Part shown: piece by piece, positions 24,701 through 32,097 of the stretch
Position numbering within the stretch: the first letter of the stretch is position 1
Layout of the letters: every line of letters begins with the position of its first letter
Assembly: GCA_900552465.1 (NCBI GenBank)
Contig: URZO01000032.1
Span: 1 to 38,450, forward strand
DNA from: an uncultured Parabacteroides sp.
Lineage (GTDB): Bacteria; Bacteroidota; Bacteroidia; Bacteroidales; Tannerellaceae
Length of the DNA: 38,450 bases
Reading direction: 5' to 3'
The notes under the pieces: generated by a model
What the model saw: only the letters and a program-made list of their open reading frames with translations
The model's database searches: none
What the model was told of the DNA's origin: nothing
Translations under genes and position numbers: made by a program

Positions 24701-25039
24701 CCTTTAATGGAACAGCATATGGATTATTGGTCGGAGAATAATCCGTCTGCAAAATATCCTCGTGTATTACCGAATGCAGAAGGTGATTTTAACTATGAGA
24801 CTTCTGATTTCTGGAAAATTAATGGTGGTTATCTCCGCCTGAAGAATCTACAATTTGGGTATAAATTGCCTAAGAGCATTCTTTCATCTCTCGGATTGGG
24901 ATATGCTCGTGTTTATTTCTCTGCAAATAACCTGTTTACGATTGATAATTTTGTTCCGGGATATGATCCTGAGACAGAGAATGCGTTTACTTATCCGTTG
25001 GCTAAGACTTATTCATTCGGATTAAATGTTCAGTTTTAA
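21710..25039 (+). CDS. SusC/RagA TonB-linked transporter with STN signalling domain
   Basis: 1109 residues. A signal peptide follows a 26-residue leader, with hydrophobic core LYIFLLFCSISLVQA and cleavage near SYAQ; an alternative ATG is at 21788. Domains in order: STN (about 50-125, VNLKIENQTVQTVLDEIENQ), carboxypeptidase-regulatory-like (about 139-215, GVVNDDRGEPVIGANV), TonB plug (about 222-340, ALQGQVPGLSV, LVLVDGVPG, YGSRAAHGVILVTTKRG), then the 22-strand barrel ending in GLNVQF. It imports oligosaccharides delivered by the SusD lid. The STN domain makes it a signalling receptor for the adjacent FecR. The gene looks more AT-rich than the efflux operon upstream. SusD follows after 21 bases. 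Confidence 0.95.
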   Translation: MQKHFNTQLFWVPESLWFTLNKIPRVMKLYIFLLFCSISLVQATNSYAQKATVNLKIENQTVQTVLDEIENQSEFSFFFNTRHVDLHRRVSVAAQKSDIFKVLDNLFAGTNVRYSVVDKKIILSVEESVSQQTKKVITGVVNDDRGEPVIGANVVEKGTTNGTVTDIDGKYSLSVSDKSILVVSYIGYNSQEIKVGKENVINILLHEDAEALDEVVVVGYGTVKRGNLTMSVSSLQAENLENRPVQSVSEALQGQVPGLSVTSSGRPGEAAKMQLRGATSLNESGSPLVLVDGVPGEFDYLNVDDIENVTVLKDAASAAIYGSRAAHGVILVTTKRGKTGKPTFRYNGSVGINTPTDMPEVMSSADYARVLNEANVNMDRSPVYLEEDIQRFASGSDLNRYPNTNWIDLVFQNSITTRHSIAASGGNEVVKYHLSAGVDHQTGVIPEITQNIFNVRSNVDVVLNKRLDVSFDIRYTQRKKDEVVGFDDIIKDVYKMNPVDVAYYTDGSYGYNSKLVINPIAYLKERGHGYKDRHDANGIFKLNYKIMDGLTFTGVANVNYIFDNVSTQNRKIYFTDYFTKKQYENGVNSLKEERDYKQYFNLQALLNYKKSFGKHNLEILAGFQAENEKTNDVTAFRDGYPTDLIYILDAGSKDNWSNEGTAAHWSLASAIGRVNYDYEGKYLLSASFRSDGSSYFLKGHRWATFPTVSAAWRVTSESFMEATSHFLDDLKIRGSWGIAGASSGLTDPKTKMSLYPSYTTITMGNVVLNNIYKQTAYLKSLGNNELGWEKTYMFDIGVDMRLLKNRLGFVFDYYNKDTRDILIELPVPLEYGLDKPKMNIGEVTNRGWELDITWNDQIKDFRYGISANVSNNKNEVKSIGGTNAWIDGSKYTNVGYAMNSIYGYESVGLFQSGREIEGAPFQNVKNKPGDVRYVDQNKDNKIDGADRVVIGDPNPHYLFGVRLNGEYKGFDLSVFFQGIGKKDYIMTGPGVRPFADAPLMEQHMDYWSENNPSAKYPRVLPNAEGDFNYETSDFWKINGGYLRLKNLQFGYKLPKSILSSLGLGYARVYFSANNLFTIDNFVPGYDPETENAFTYPLAKTYSFGLNVQF

Positions 25040-25060
25040 TTATTTAAGTATTAGAAGATC

Positions 25061-26665
25061 ATGAAAAATATAACTAAATATACATGTTTGGCTTTTATCG
25101 CCTGTCATCTTATCAGTTGTGATTCCTATCTGGATAAACCGCCCTTGCATCAGATATCGGATGATAGCTGGTGGAAAGATGCAACACAGGCACAAATGAT
25201 GGTTGATAATTGTTATAATTATCTCCCTGATCATGAAATTATTCCTTATCGTGACGGTTATTCGGACAACGGAATCTGGCGTGCTACAAATGTTATGGGA
25301 GATGGTTCTTTGACTGCATTTACTAAACAAGTAAAGGATGAATGGAAATATGAGGAAGTTGCACAACTGAATTATGTTCTGGAGGGTTTGGAAAAAGCAA
25401 AAGCCTTCTTGACGGAAGATAGTTATGTGCATATGAAAGCAGAGGTTCGTTTTATCCGTGCGTGGATGTTTTACGATATGATGTTTTATTTCGGTGATAT
25501 TCCTTTGGTAGATCATCTTTTGACAGTTGATGAGTCATTGAAGATCGGCCGTACATCGAGAGATGAGATTTGGCAGTTTATCCAGACGGAAATGAATGCG
25601 GTTTTAGCAGATATTCAGAAGAAACCGACAGAAGAAAGCGGCCGTGTCAATGAAATGGTTGTCCGTTCTTTTCTTGCTCGTATCAGTCTGTTTGAAAAGG
25701 ATTATGAAGTAGCATTGACACAAACCGAAGCTGTTATAAAGAGTGGCAAATATGCCTTATATCCCTCTTATGAAGATATGTTCAGGCCTCAGGCAGATGG
25801 TGCCAATAGCGAAATAATATTTGAATTTCAGTATTCTAATCCTCTGAAACTTCATGACTTGAATCGTAATCTTTCTCCGGGTGCTTCTCCGTACGCTGGA
25901 TGGGGGAGAATGATGGCGCTTGAAAATATGGTTGATGAATACGAATGTATAGAAGGACATCCTATATCCGAATGCGAATCATCAGGTTGTAAACATGTCG
26001 CCGAGCGTCAGGCTATGGATGCTGAAGGAAAGTATGGCGAGTATGAGTTTCGTGATCCGCGTTTGAAGCAAACCATTATCACCCCCGGATGGGAATGGAT
26101 TAAGAATGATGCTGTAGCCTTTGTTTTCGATCCGGCTGATGAAAATGGCCTGGATTATGTAAAAAACAAACCGTGGAGTACGGGTTATTCGTTAACAAAA
26201 TGGGTGGATCTGAATGGAGAGAATGAAGATCGTACAAAGGCATATAAGAATATTACTTTGATTCGCTATGCGGATATCTTGTTGATGCGTGCAGAAGCTT
26301 TGATAGAATCCGGCGGTAATTTGCAGGAGGCCGTTGACCTGATCAACCAGATTCGGAATCGTGCCGGAATGCCTTTGATCGGCAATACCGGAGAACAAAG
26401 TGTATTGCGGGAAAAACTTCGCCATGAACGACGCATTGAATTGGCATTTGAAGGGCTTCGATATTATGATATTATTCGTTGGCGTATTGGGGATAAAGTT
26501 AGAAATGGAAACCAATACGGAGCAGCATTGATGAATAAGGAAACGGGTAAACGTGAAAATATATTTATGGAAAAGAGAGTGTGGGACGATCATATGTATC
26601 TCTGGCCTGTTCCTCAGGATGCGCGTGACTTGAATCCGAGTCTTGATCAGAATCCGGGTTGGTAA
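25061..26665 (+). CDS. SusD/RagB family glycan-binding lipoprotein
   Basis: 534 residues. The lipobox ends at Cys20 (HLISC|DSYLDKPP), so the protein is a surface lipoprotein. The N-terminal SusD-like part contains LDKPP and the helical segment AEVRFIRAWMFYDMMFYFGDIPLV near 125-148. The C-terminal RagB/SusD part has IRYADILLMRAEALIESGG, INQIRNRAG and the ending LWPVPQDARDLNPSLDQNPGW, all diagnostic. It caps the SusC barrel and captures oligosaccharides. A short cysteine-containing insert (ECIEGHPISECESSGC, about 297-312) is unusual but not interpretable. It is translated 21 bases after SusC. Confidence 0.95.
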   Translation: MKNITKYTCLAFIACHLISCDSYLDKPPLHQISDDSWWKDATQAQMMVDNCYNYLPDHEIIPYRDGYSDNGIWRATNVMGDGSLTAFTKQVKDEWKYEEVAQLNYVLEGLEKAKAFLTEDSYVHMKAEVRFIRAWMFYDMMFYFGDIPLVDHLLTVDESLKIGRTSRDEIWQFIQTEMNAVLADIQKKPTEESGRVNEMVVRSFLARISLFEKDYEVALTQTEAVIKSGKYALYPSYEDMFRPQADGANSEIIFEFQYSNPLKLHDLNRNLSPGASPYAGWGRMMALENMVDEYECIEGHPISECESSGCKHVAERQAMDAEGKYGEYEFRDPRLKQTIITPGWEWIKNDAVAFVFDPADENGLDYVKNKPWSTGYSLTKWVDLNGENEDRTKAYKNITLIRYADILLMRAEALIESGGNLQEAVDLINQIRNRAGMPLIGNTGEQSVLREKLRHERRIELAFEGLRYYDIIRWRIGDKVRNGNQYGAALMNKETGKRENIFMEKRVWDDHMYLWPVPQDARDLNPSLDQNPGW

Positions 26666-26721
26666 GATAATTGTGAGTAGTATATAATTCTAAAGGATAT
26701 GAAAGAATAATGTATTGTAAA

Positions 26722-29091
26722 ATGAGAAAGATACTGTTTCCTATATTGGCTTTGATGTTTTTTGTCTCGTCTGCGAAAACGCAGACGAGAGATTGGAATG
26801 CCCCTCCTTATGCAGAAGATTATGCGTTTATAACCAATGATGGGGCGTGGTGCTGGTTTTCCGATCCACGGGCTATTTATGTGGATAATAAAATGTTTGG
26901 TGGCTTTGTCGATAAAGAGGGAAGCATCTGGGCTTTCAGCTATGACCCGGAGACTCAGCTTCGCCAGCAGTATAAGTTGAGCGATAGATTTAATTATGAC
27001 GATCATGCAAATCCGTCTGTCATGGAGTTGCCGGATAAGCGGCTGGTTATATATTTCTCAGCACATGGGGGGACTGTGAATTCTCCTATCTATTATGCCG
27101 TAAGTAAAAATCCGGCAGATATATCTTCTTGGGAGAATTTGCAAAGTATCGATCCGAAAATGCCGGGAAGTTTGGGTGTCTGTTACACGAATGCCGCTAT
27201 GTTGTCGGAGGAAGCCAACCGGACTTATTTGTTCTTTAGAGGACGGAATTTCAAACCGACTTGCATATACAGTGATGATTTGAAAACATGGAGCGATCCG
27301 GTTAGTATAGTCGTGAACGATTCTTTGTATGGGGAAAGTGGACGACCTTATATGAAAGTTACGACTAATCATAAAAATAAAATCTTTTTTGCATTTACGG
27401 ACGCGCATCCACGTGACCGGGCGACAAACTCTATTTATTTTATGATGTATAAGGATGGAAAGCTTTGTAAAGCGGATGGTTCTGTTATATCGGAAAAGTT
27501 AGGTCCTGTTATGCCGAGCCAGACAGATAAGGTATATGATGCAACAAAGACTTTTGATAAGGCTTGGATTTGGGATGTGGCGTTTGATAAAAATGAGAAT
27601 CCAGTATTGGTTTATGCACGTTTTTCCCATGCATGTAGCATCCATTCTTATTGGTATGCAAAATGGGATGGCGGGAAATGGGTAAATATAAAGATCACGG
27701 ATGCAGCCCAATGTTTTATGAGGAATGATTACAACAACAAAAACTATTTGGAGACAGAAGAAAATTATTCAGGAGGAGTTTATCTGGATCATGAGAACCC
27801 GTCTGTTGTGTATACTTCCCGTCCGATTAATAATGTATTTGAAATAGAGAAGTGGACTTTGACAGGAGGTGAAAATGTCTGGAAATCCGAAGCTGTTACA
27901 AAAGATTCGGAAAGAGATAATATCCGCCCGTTTGTAGTTCGTAACCATTCAGGAAACCAGCCGGATGTACTATGGGTATATAATTATAAATATCCAGGAT
28001 TCCGGTCTTATGAGTCTGCGATCCGTGTGAACCAAAAAGCTAAAGGATTTGACAGCGGCTTTAATAAAGAAGCTATAAAGGTGGTTGCAACCGCTGTCGC
28101 AGATTGGCAACTACGGGATTATGAAACTGCTCCGTTTAACAGTAGTGTGGCACGCGGTTGGAGAAATGGAGTGTTGTACAATGGTATGTTCGATTGGGCT
28201 GTTTTGAGCGATAATGACAAATACTTCAAATACTTGGAGAATGTTTTTGATAAAGAATCCTGGCAGGTTGGAAACCGGATGTATAATGCAGATGATATTT
28301 GTGTAGCTCAAGCTTATCTGGACATGTATAGCCGGTACAAAAAGGAATATATGCTTATTCCTACATTGGCAAGAGGTGAATGGGTGGTCAACCATCAGCC
28401 GGAAGGAAATATTGACATAACGAAGGGGCATAGCGACCGTTGGTGGTGGTGTGATGCCTTATATATGGCTCCGGCGGTTTATTCCCGTTTATATACCATT
28501 ACAGGTAACAAGTCATTTATGAAGTTCGCTGATAAAGAGCTTAAAGCGACTTATGACCATTTATATGACAAAAAGGAAAAACTCTTCTACCGTGATGCTA
28601 AATATTTTGTGAAGAGGGAAGCGAACGGAGAAAAGATTTTCTGGGGACGAGGTAATGGCTGGGTTATGGGAGGCTTAGCAGAGCTTTTGAAGACTTTACC
28701 GGAAAATGATAAAATGTTCCGCCCGTTCTATGTGAAATTATTCAAGGAAATGAGTACTCGTGTTGCAGAGTTGCAATGTGAAGACGGATTTTGGCGTGCA
28801 AGTCTGTTGGATCCGGTGACTTATTCAGATCCAGAGATAAGTAGTACCGGTTTGTTTGTATATGCTTTGGCTTATGGTATTAATCAGGGATATATATCTA
28901 AAGAAAAATATTTGCCTGTTGTAATCAAAGGTTGGAAAGCATTGGTCGCCTCTGTTGATACGGAAGGAAAAGTCGGTTGGGTTCAACCGGTCGGACAGGC
29001 TCCTAAAAGGATAGAAAAAAGAATGACGCAAGTTTATGGTACAGGTGGCTTTTTGATGGCAGCTTGTGAAGTTTATAGATTGGTAGAATAG
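26722..29091 (+). CDS. BNR-type beta-propeller fused to a GH105 unsaturated uronyl hydrolase
   Basis: 789 residues from the ATG at 26722, where a signal peptide begins (MRKILFPILALMFFVSSAK); an ATG 12 bases earlier is possible. Residues of about 35-445 (numbered from the earlier ATG) form a BNR_4-like propeller with DDHANPSV at 97-104, sialidase-type repeats such as SDDLKTWSDP, and HENPSVVY near 361. This fold is shared by ulvan lyases (PL24/PL25) and rhamnose-glucuronate enzymes (GH145, PL27, PL42). Residues of about 466-793 are GH105, with WWWCDALYMAP (Asp582, the expected catalytic acid) and FWGRGNGWVMGGL. GH105 removes the unsaturated uronic acid left by a lyase. A cut-then-cap enzyme is therefore inferred. 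It is the last gene of the PUL operon. Confidence 0.88.
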   Translation: MRKILFPILALMFFVSSAKTQTRDWNAPPYAEDYAFITNDGAWCWFSDPRAIYVDNKMFGGFVDKEGSIWAFSYDPETQLRQQYKLSDRFNYDDHANPSVMELPDKRLVIYFSAHGGTVNSPIYYAVSKNPADISSWENLQSIDPKMPGSLGVCYTNAAMLSEEANRTYLFFRGRNFKPTCIYSDDLKTWSDPVSIVVNDSLYGESGRPYMKVTTNHKNKIFFAFTDAHPRDRATNSIYFMMYKDGKLCKADGSVISEKLGPVMPSQTDKVYDATKTFDKAWIWDVAFDKNENPVLVYARFSHACSIHSYWYAKWDGGKWVNIKITDAAQCFMRNDYNNKNYLETEENYSGGVYLDHENPSVVYTSRPINNVFEIEKWTLTGGENVWKSEAVTKDSERDNIRPFVVRNHSGNQPDVLWVYNYKYPGFRSYESAIRVNQKAKGFDSGFNKEAIKVVATAVADWQLRDYETAPFNSSVARGWRNGVLYNGMFDWAVLSDNDKYFKYLENVFDKESWQVGNRMYNADDICVAQAYLDMYSRYKKEYMLIPTLARGEWVVNHQPEGNIDITKGHSDRWWWCDALYMAPAVYSRLYTITGNKSFMKFADKELKATYDHLYDKKEKLFYRDAKYFVKREANGEKIFWGRGNGWVMGGLAELLKTLPENDKMFRPFYVKLFKEMSTRVAELQCEDGFWRASLLDPVTYSDPEISSTGLFVYALAYGINQGYISKEKYLPVVIKGWKALVASVDTEGKVGWVQPVGQAPKRIEKRMTQVYGTGGFLMAACEVYRLVE

Positions 29092-29162
29092 CAACTGACG
29101 GGATATCTGACAGGAAATCTTATTTGCTGTCGGAGGAAAGATGTGATGTGCACCTCAAAAGT

Positions 29163-29220
29163 CCTCCATCTGCAAGCTTTTTAATCGTAACGTTTTAAGC
29201 TTGCAAATGGAGGTTTGTTT
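29163..29220 (+). terminator. Intrinsic terminator of the PUL operon
   Basis: A 17-bp stem with one mismatch (CCTCCATcTGCAAGCTT against its partner at 29197-29213) is followed by TTTGTTTTTG, 72 bases after the GH105 stop codon. The next gene is convergent, and the hairpin probably serves both directions. Confidence 0.82.
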
Positions 29221-29232
29221 TTGAAAAAACCT

Positions 29233-30393
29233 TTATCTTTTCAGCTTCCCCACAAACATCAGATTGTTGTCGTTCTCGTGCAACGAGCCTGCCAGTTCTT
29301 TCAGTTTGACTTTGTCTTTGTCCGGGCATTTTCCGGAGGCGAGATGGGATTCGATCATTTCTGACAGGGCGCCCGGTTCTATGTTGAAGATGAACCAACC
29401 TTTGTTGAAATGGCTGTTCGGGTTTGCAACAGGCAGGTTGCCATAGAAGTCGTTGACCAGGCGGAATTGTGTAGACGACATCTTCTGTTTATCCACCAGT
29501 ACGGTTCCTCCCGGTATAAACTGTCCGTTGTTCCAGGAGAAATAGTTGACCATGACGTGGTTCGGAAGTTCTGTATAAATATGGAAAGGCTTTTGGGCAA
29601 AGCCTGGGAAGTTCATAGTGAAACGCGGTATCAACCGGTTTGCTTCTGTATCGTATGTATAAGCCGTATCGACGCCTGTATAAAAGAAATCGAATGTTCC
29701 CGTGTTACGGTAAGAGAATATTTCACCGTCGAAATTATCAGCCAGCATATAAGGACGTGCCGGGACCTTGTCCAGTATATTTCCGTCCGTATCGACCTTG
29801 AAGGCAAAAGGAGCGCCTTCTTCGAACGGCATGTGGACAACGGAGAGCGTGCCGTCCGTATTCATCCCGATCTTCGGTTTATTCACCTGTCCGGGCAGAT
29901 TGATGTCTTTTATCCATTTCCCGTCGAGCCCATACATCATGATTTTCTTTCCGTAGAAAGGGGAGAAGAATATGTGGCCACCTCGTTCGTCAATGATCTC
30001 ATCATAGACCGTCATTGAATATTCGCCCGGACCGTTTCCCATAGCACCCACGTTGCAAAGGAATTTCCCGTCCTTGTCATATAGTTTTACCACGTCGGAT
30101 TCCTGCCGGATACAGATATAGTTGTCGCTTACCTGTATCCACCACGCCTTGAACAGCGCTTCGTCGGATGTCTCAAACCGCACGATCCGGCAGTCTTCCA
30201 CCAGTTCGCTAAGCGGGATGTCTATTGTGTCGTGTGCCGCTTTCAGGTCACAGATATATAGCGGGCCGTCTGGGTTTTCGACTATCCGGACGCTACCGTC
30301 GTTTGTCTGCATCGATTGCTGAGTTGGGGAGCTACAACCGGCAAGGCTTGCCAGCAGGATAACAGCGAATGGAAGAAGTGCTTTTACTTTCAT
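29233..30393 (-). CDS. 6-bladed beta-propeller lipoprotein
   Basis: 386 residues. The lipobox LAGC puts the lipidated cysteine at residue 20. The body shows the Bacteroidetes '6-bladed beta-propeller' (NHL-like) pattern: IPLSELVEDCRIVRFET near 60-76, then YDKDGKFLCNVGAMGNGPGEY near 105-125, a phrase typical of the family, with later blades such as MYGLDGKWIKDINLPG. The family has no established reaction, and its members often lie next to SusC/SusD pairs or peptide-processing genes. It is transcribed in the same direction as the second SusC/SusD pair but is separated from it by a terminator, and it has its own promoter box. Confidence 0.82.
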   Translation of the reverse strand: MKVKALLPFAVILLASLAGCSSPTQQSMQTNDGSVRIVENPDGPLYICDLKAAHDTIDIPLSELVEDCRIVRFETSDEALFKAWWIQVSDNYICIRQESDVVKLYDKDGKFLCNVGAMGNGPGEYSMTVYDEIIDERGGHIFFSPFYGKKIMMYGLDGKWIKDINLPGQVNKPKIGMNTDGTLSVVHMPFEEGAPFAFKVDTDGNILDKVPARPYMLADNFDGEIFSYRNTGTFDFFYTGVDTAYTYDTEANRLIPRFTMNFPGFAQKPFHIYTELPNHVMVNYFSWNNGQFIPGGTVLVDKQKMSSTQFRLVNDFYGNLPVANPNSHFNKGWFIFNIEPGALSEMIESHLASGKCPDKDKVKLKELAGSLHENDNNLMFVGKLKR

Positions 30394-30422
30394 ATTTGCA
30401 TAGACTTAAATGAATTTGAAAA

Positions 30423-30430
30423 CAAAAGTA
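30423..30430 (-). promoter_or_regulatory. -7 box for the propeller lipoprotein gene, with nearby dyad
   Basis: TACTTTTG on the minus strand lies 30 bases before the ATG at 30393. Just upstream, TACGAA-(9)-TTCGTA at 30446-30466 forms a dyad covering the place where a -33 element would be, consistent with an operator. No regulator is identified. Confidence 0.4.
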
Positions 30431-30510
30431 TGAATAAATCGTAGATACGAACTATTCATATTCGTATAATAAATAGTTGATTAATCTATATTAACGGGGA
30501 CATATCTATA

Positions 30511-30553
30511 TAAAAGTGCCCTTCGAGCTGGTATCACTACCCACCCGAAGGGC
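30511..30553 (-). terminator. Intrinsic terminator after the second susD
   Basis: An 8-bp stem GCCCTTCG / CGAAGGGC with a 20-base loop. In minus-strand RNA it is followed by ACTTTTATAT. It lies about 65 bases past the susD stop at 30617. Confidence 0.65.
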
Positions 30554-30616
30554 TAAAAGTGTGTCTAATTAAGGTCCTTTCCTGGTTAATATTAGTTATT
30601 TACAAATAAGAAAGTC

Positions 30617-32077
30617 TCATTCGTTCGGTGTGACGTCCCACCATACACGCGTGTCGAAATTGTCCGGTCCCTGTGCTGCTATAGCTGCTTCGTAGTTGGG
30701 CACATTCGTGTTGTAATCATCCGGATAATAATGACGGCGGTACGGAACATGGGTTACCGTAGCGGCGCTACCCGGTTTCAGATTCGGAACGTTCAACCGG
30801 CGCCAGTCGGACCAGGCTTCGATACCATCCTGCATAAAGTTGCCTAACCAGCGTTGCATCGCTATTTTCTCAATCTTTTGCTGATCTGACCCTGTGAATG
30901 CGATCTCGGGCTGGGCACAATAGGCGTCGACCTGGTTTTCCAATCCGTATTGGCCGAAGGAAGCGGCGATACCGGCTTTATACAATGCCTCTGCATCGGC
31001 ATTGATCCATCCGCGAACGGCGGCTTCAGCTTCGATCAGCAAGATATGGGAGGGCGAGATGACTACCATCGGTGAATTCTGCTGGTAGTAGCGAGGATCA
31101 AAAGTGGCACAATCCGGATAGTTTATGATTTCAGCCTGTGCAATGCCATACGGAACTCCCTGATATTCGCCTTTGCTGTTCGGGTCTGCATACGCCTCTA
31201 TACGCGGATCGTTGTAGGCGAGCAACTGGTCCAGAATCGTTTTGGACGGGGCGAAGTCTTTACGACCGGAAATCACGATGTTGTCGTATAGGGGGTTCTG
31301 GTTTGCCGTTTCCGACAAATATTTATATTCCAGACGGTCGTCGTTGCTGGTCATACCTCCGTCAGCATAAGCCTTTGCGAAACGGGCCTTTCCTGCTGCC
31401 GGGTCTACATCCGACAACTTGATTGCCAGCATCATGCGTACGGATGCATTGAATTTCTTCCAGCGTGCGATATTGCCGGAGTACAGGATATCGAACTCTT
31501 TATTTAATGTGCCGGATTCGTCAAACTGACTGTATGCTTCGGATAAATCCCGGTCCAGGTCTTCATAGATGAATTGCTGCGTATCATATTTAGGAGTAAA
31601 AATACCATCGTCTCCTTTCACAGCTTCTGTGTAAGGTATCATTCCCAATATGTCCGTCAAATGCATATAAATGAATGCGCGCAACGTGCGGGAGGCTGCA
31701 ATCTGGTTAGCTGCCGTTCCGAACAGAACCACATACGATTCGTTTGCCGTTTCCTCATTCGTATTCAACGAAATGATTGTATTCAGGTTACGGATCCGTT
31801 CGTAGTAATAAGGACCCGTGTTGAAGTCCGTCATGGCATATCCGGAATACTGGATATTCTGCCTTTCGGACAAGTATTGCGGGTATAACTGGTTCCACGG
31901 GTCATACGTCCCGACCATTGTGAACAGAGGGGTGACTTTGCAGGCGTATGTGAACAGGAAACGTGTATCCGGCATTGACGGGTTGTTGGGGTCGATGTTG
32001 GTGTCTCCGAAATCCCCGCAACTGCTGAATGTCATTAAGCCGGTCAATGCTATTGCTATAAATTTTATATATTTCAT
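30617..32077 (-). CDS. SusD/RagB-like nutrient-binding lipoprotein (SusD-like_2 type)
   Basis: 486 residues. The lipobox FSSC places the lipidated cysteine at 20, followed by GDFGDTNIDPNNP, the start typical of the SusD-like_2 subgroup. The mid-protein segment (RTLRAFIYMHLTDILGMIPYTEAV near 130-153) is the conserved SusD helix pair. The segment SPSHILLIEAEAAVRGWI near 340 and the end HVPYRRHYYPDDYNTN complete the match. Members of this subgroup pair with plug-only SusC proteins, and some are suspected of binding peptides or other non-starch nutrients. It begins 20 bases after the second susC stop. No enzyme gene accompanies it in the window. Confidence 0.92.
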   Translation of the reverse strand: MKYIKFIAIALTGLMTFSSCGDFGDTNIDPNNPSMPDTRFLFTYACKVTPLFTMVGTYDPWNQLYPQYLSERQNIQYSGYAMTDFNTGPYYYERIRNLNTIISLNTNEETANESYVVLFGTAANQIAASRTLRAFIYMHLTDILGMIPYTEAVKGDDGIFTPKYDTQQFIYEDLDRDLSEAYSQFDESGTLNKEFDILYSGNIARWKKFNASVRMMLAIKLSDVDPAAGKARFAKAYADGGMTSNDDRLEYKYLSETANQNPLYDNIVISGRKDFAPSKTILDQLLAYNDPRIEAYADPNSKGEYQGVPYGIAQAEIINYPDCATFDPRYYQQNSPMVVISPSHILLIEAEAAVRGWINADAEALYKAGIAASFGQYGLENQVDAYCAQPEIAFTGSDQQKIEKIAMQRWLGNFMQDGIEAWSDWRRLNVPNLKPGSAATVTHVPYRRHYYPDDYNTNVPNYEAAIAAQGPDNFDTRVWWDVTPNE

Positions 32078-32097
32078 AATTCGACTCTTTATTAAGT

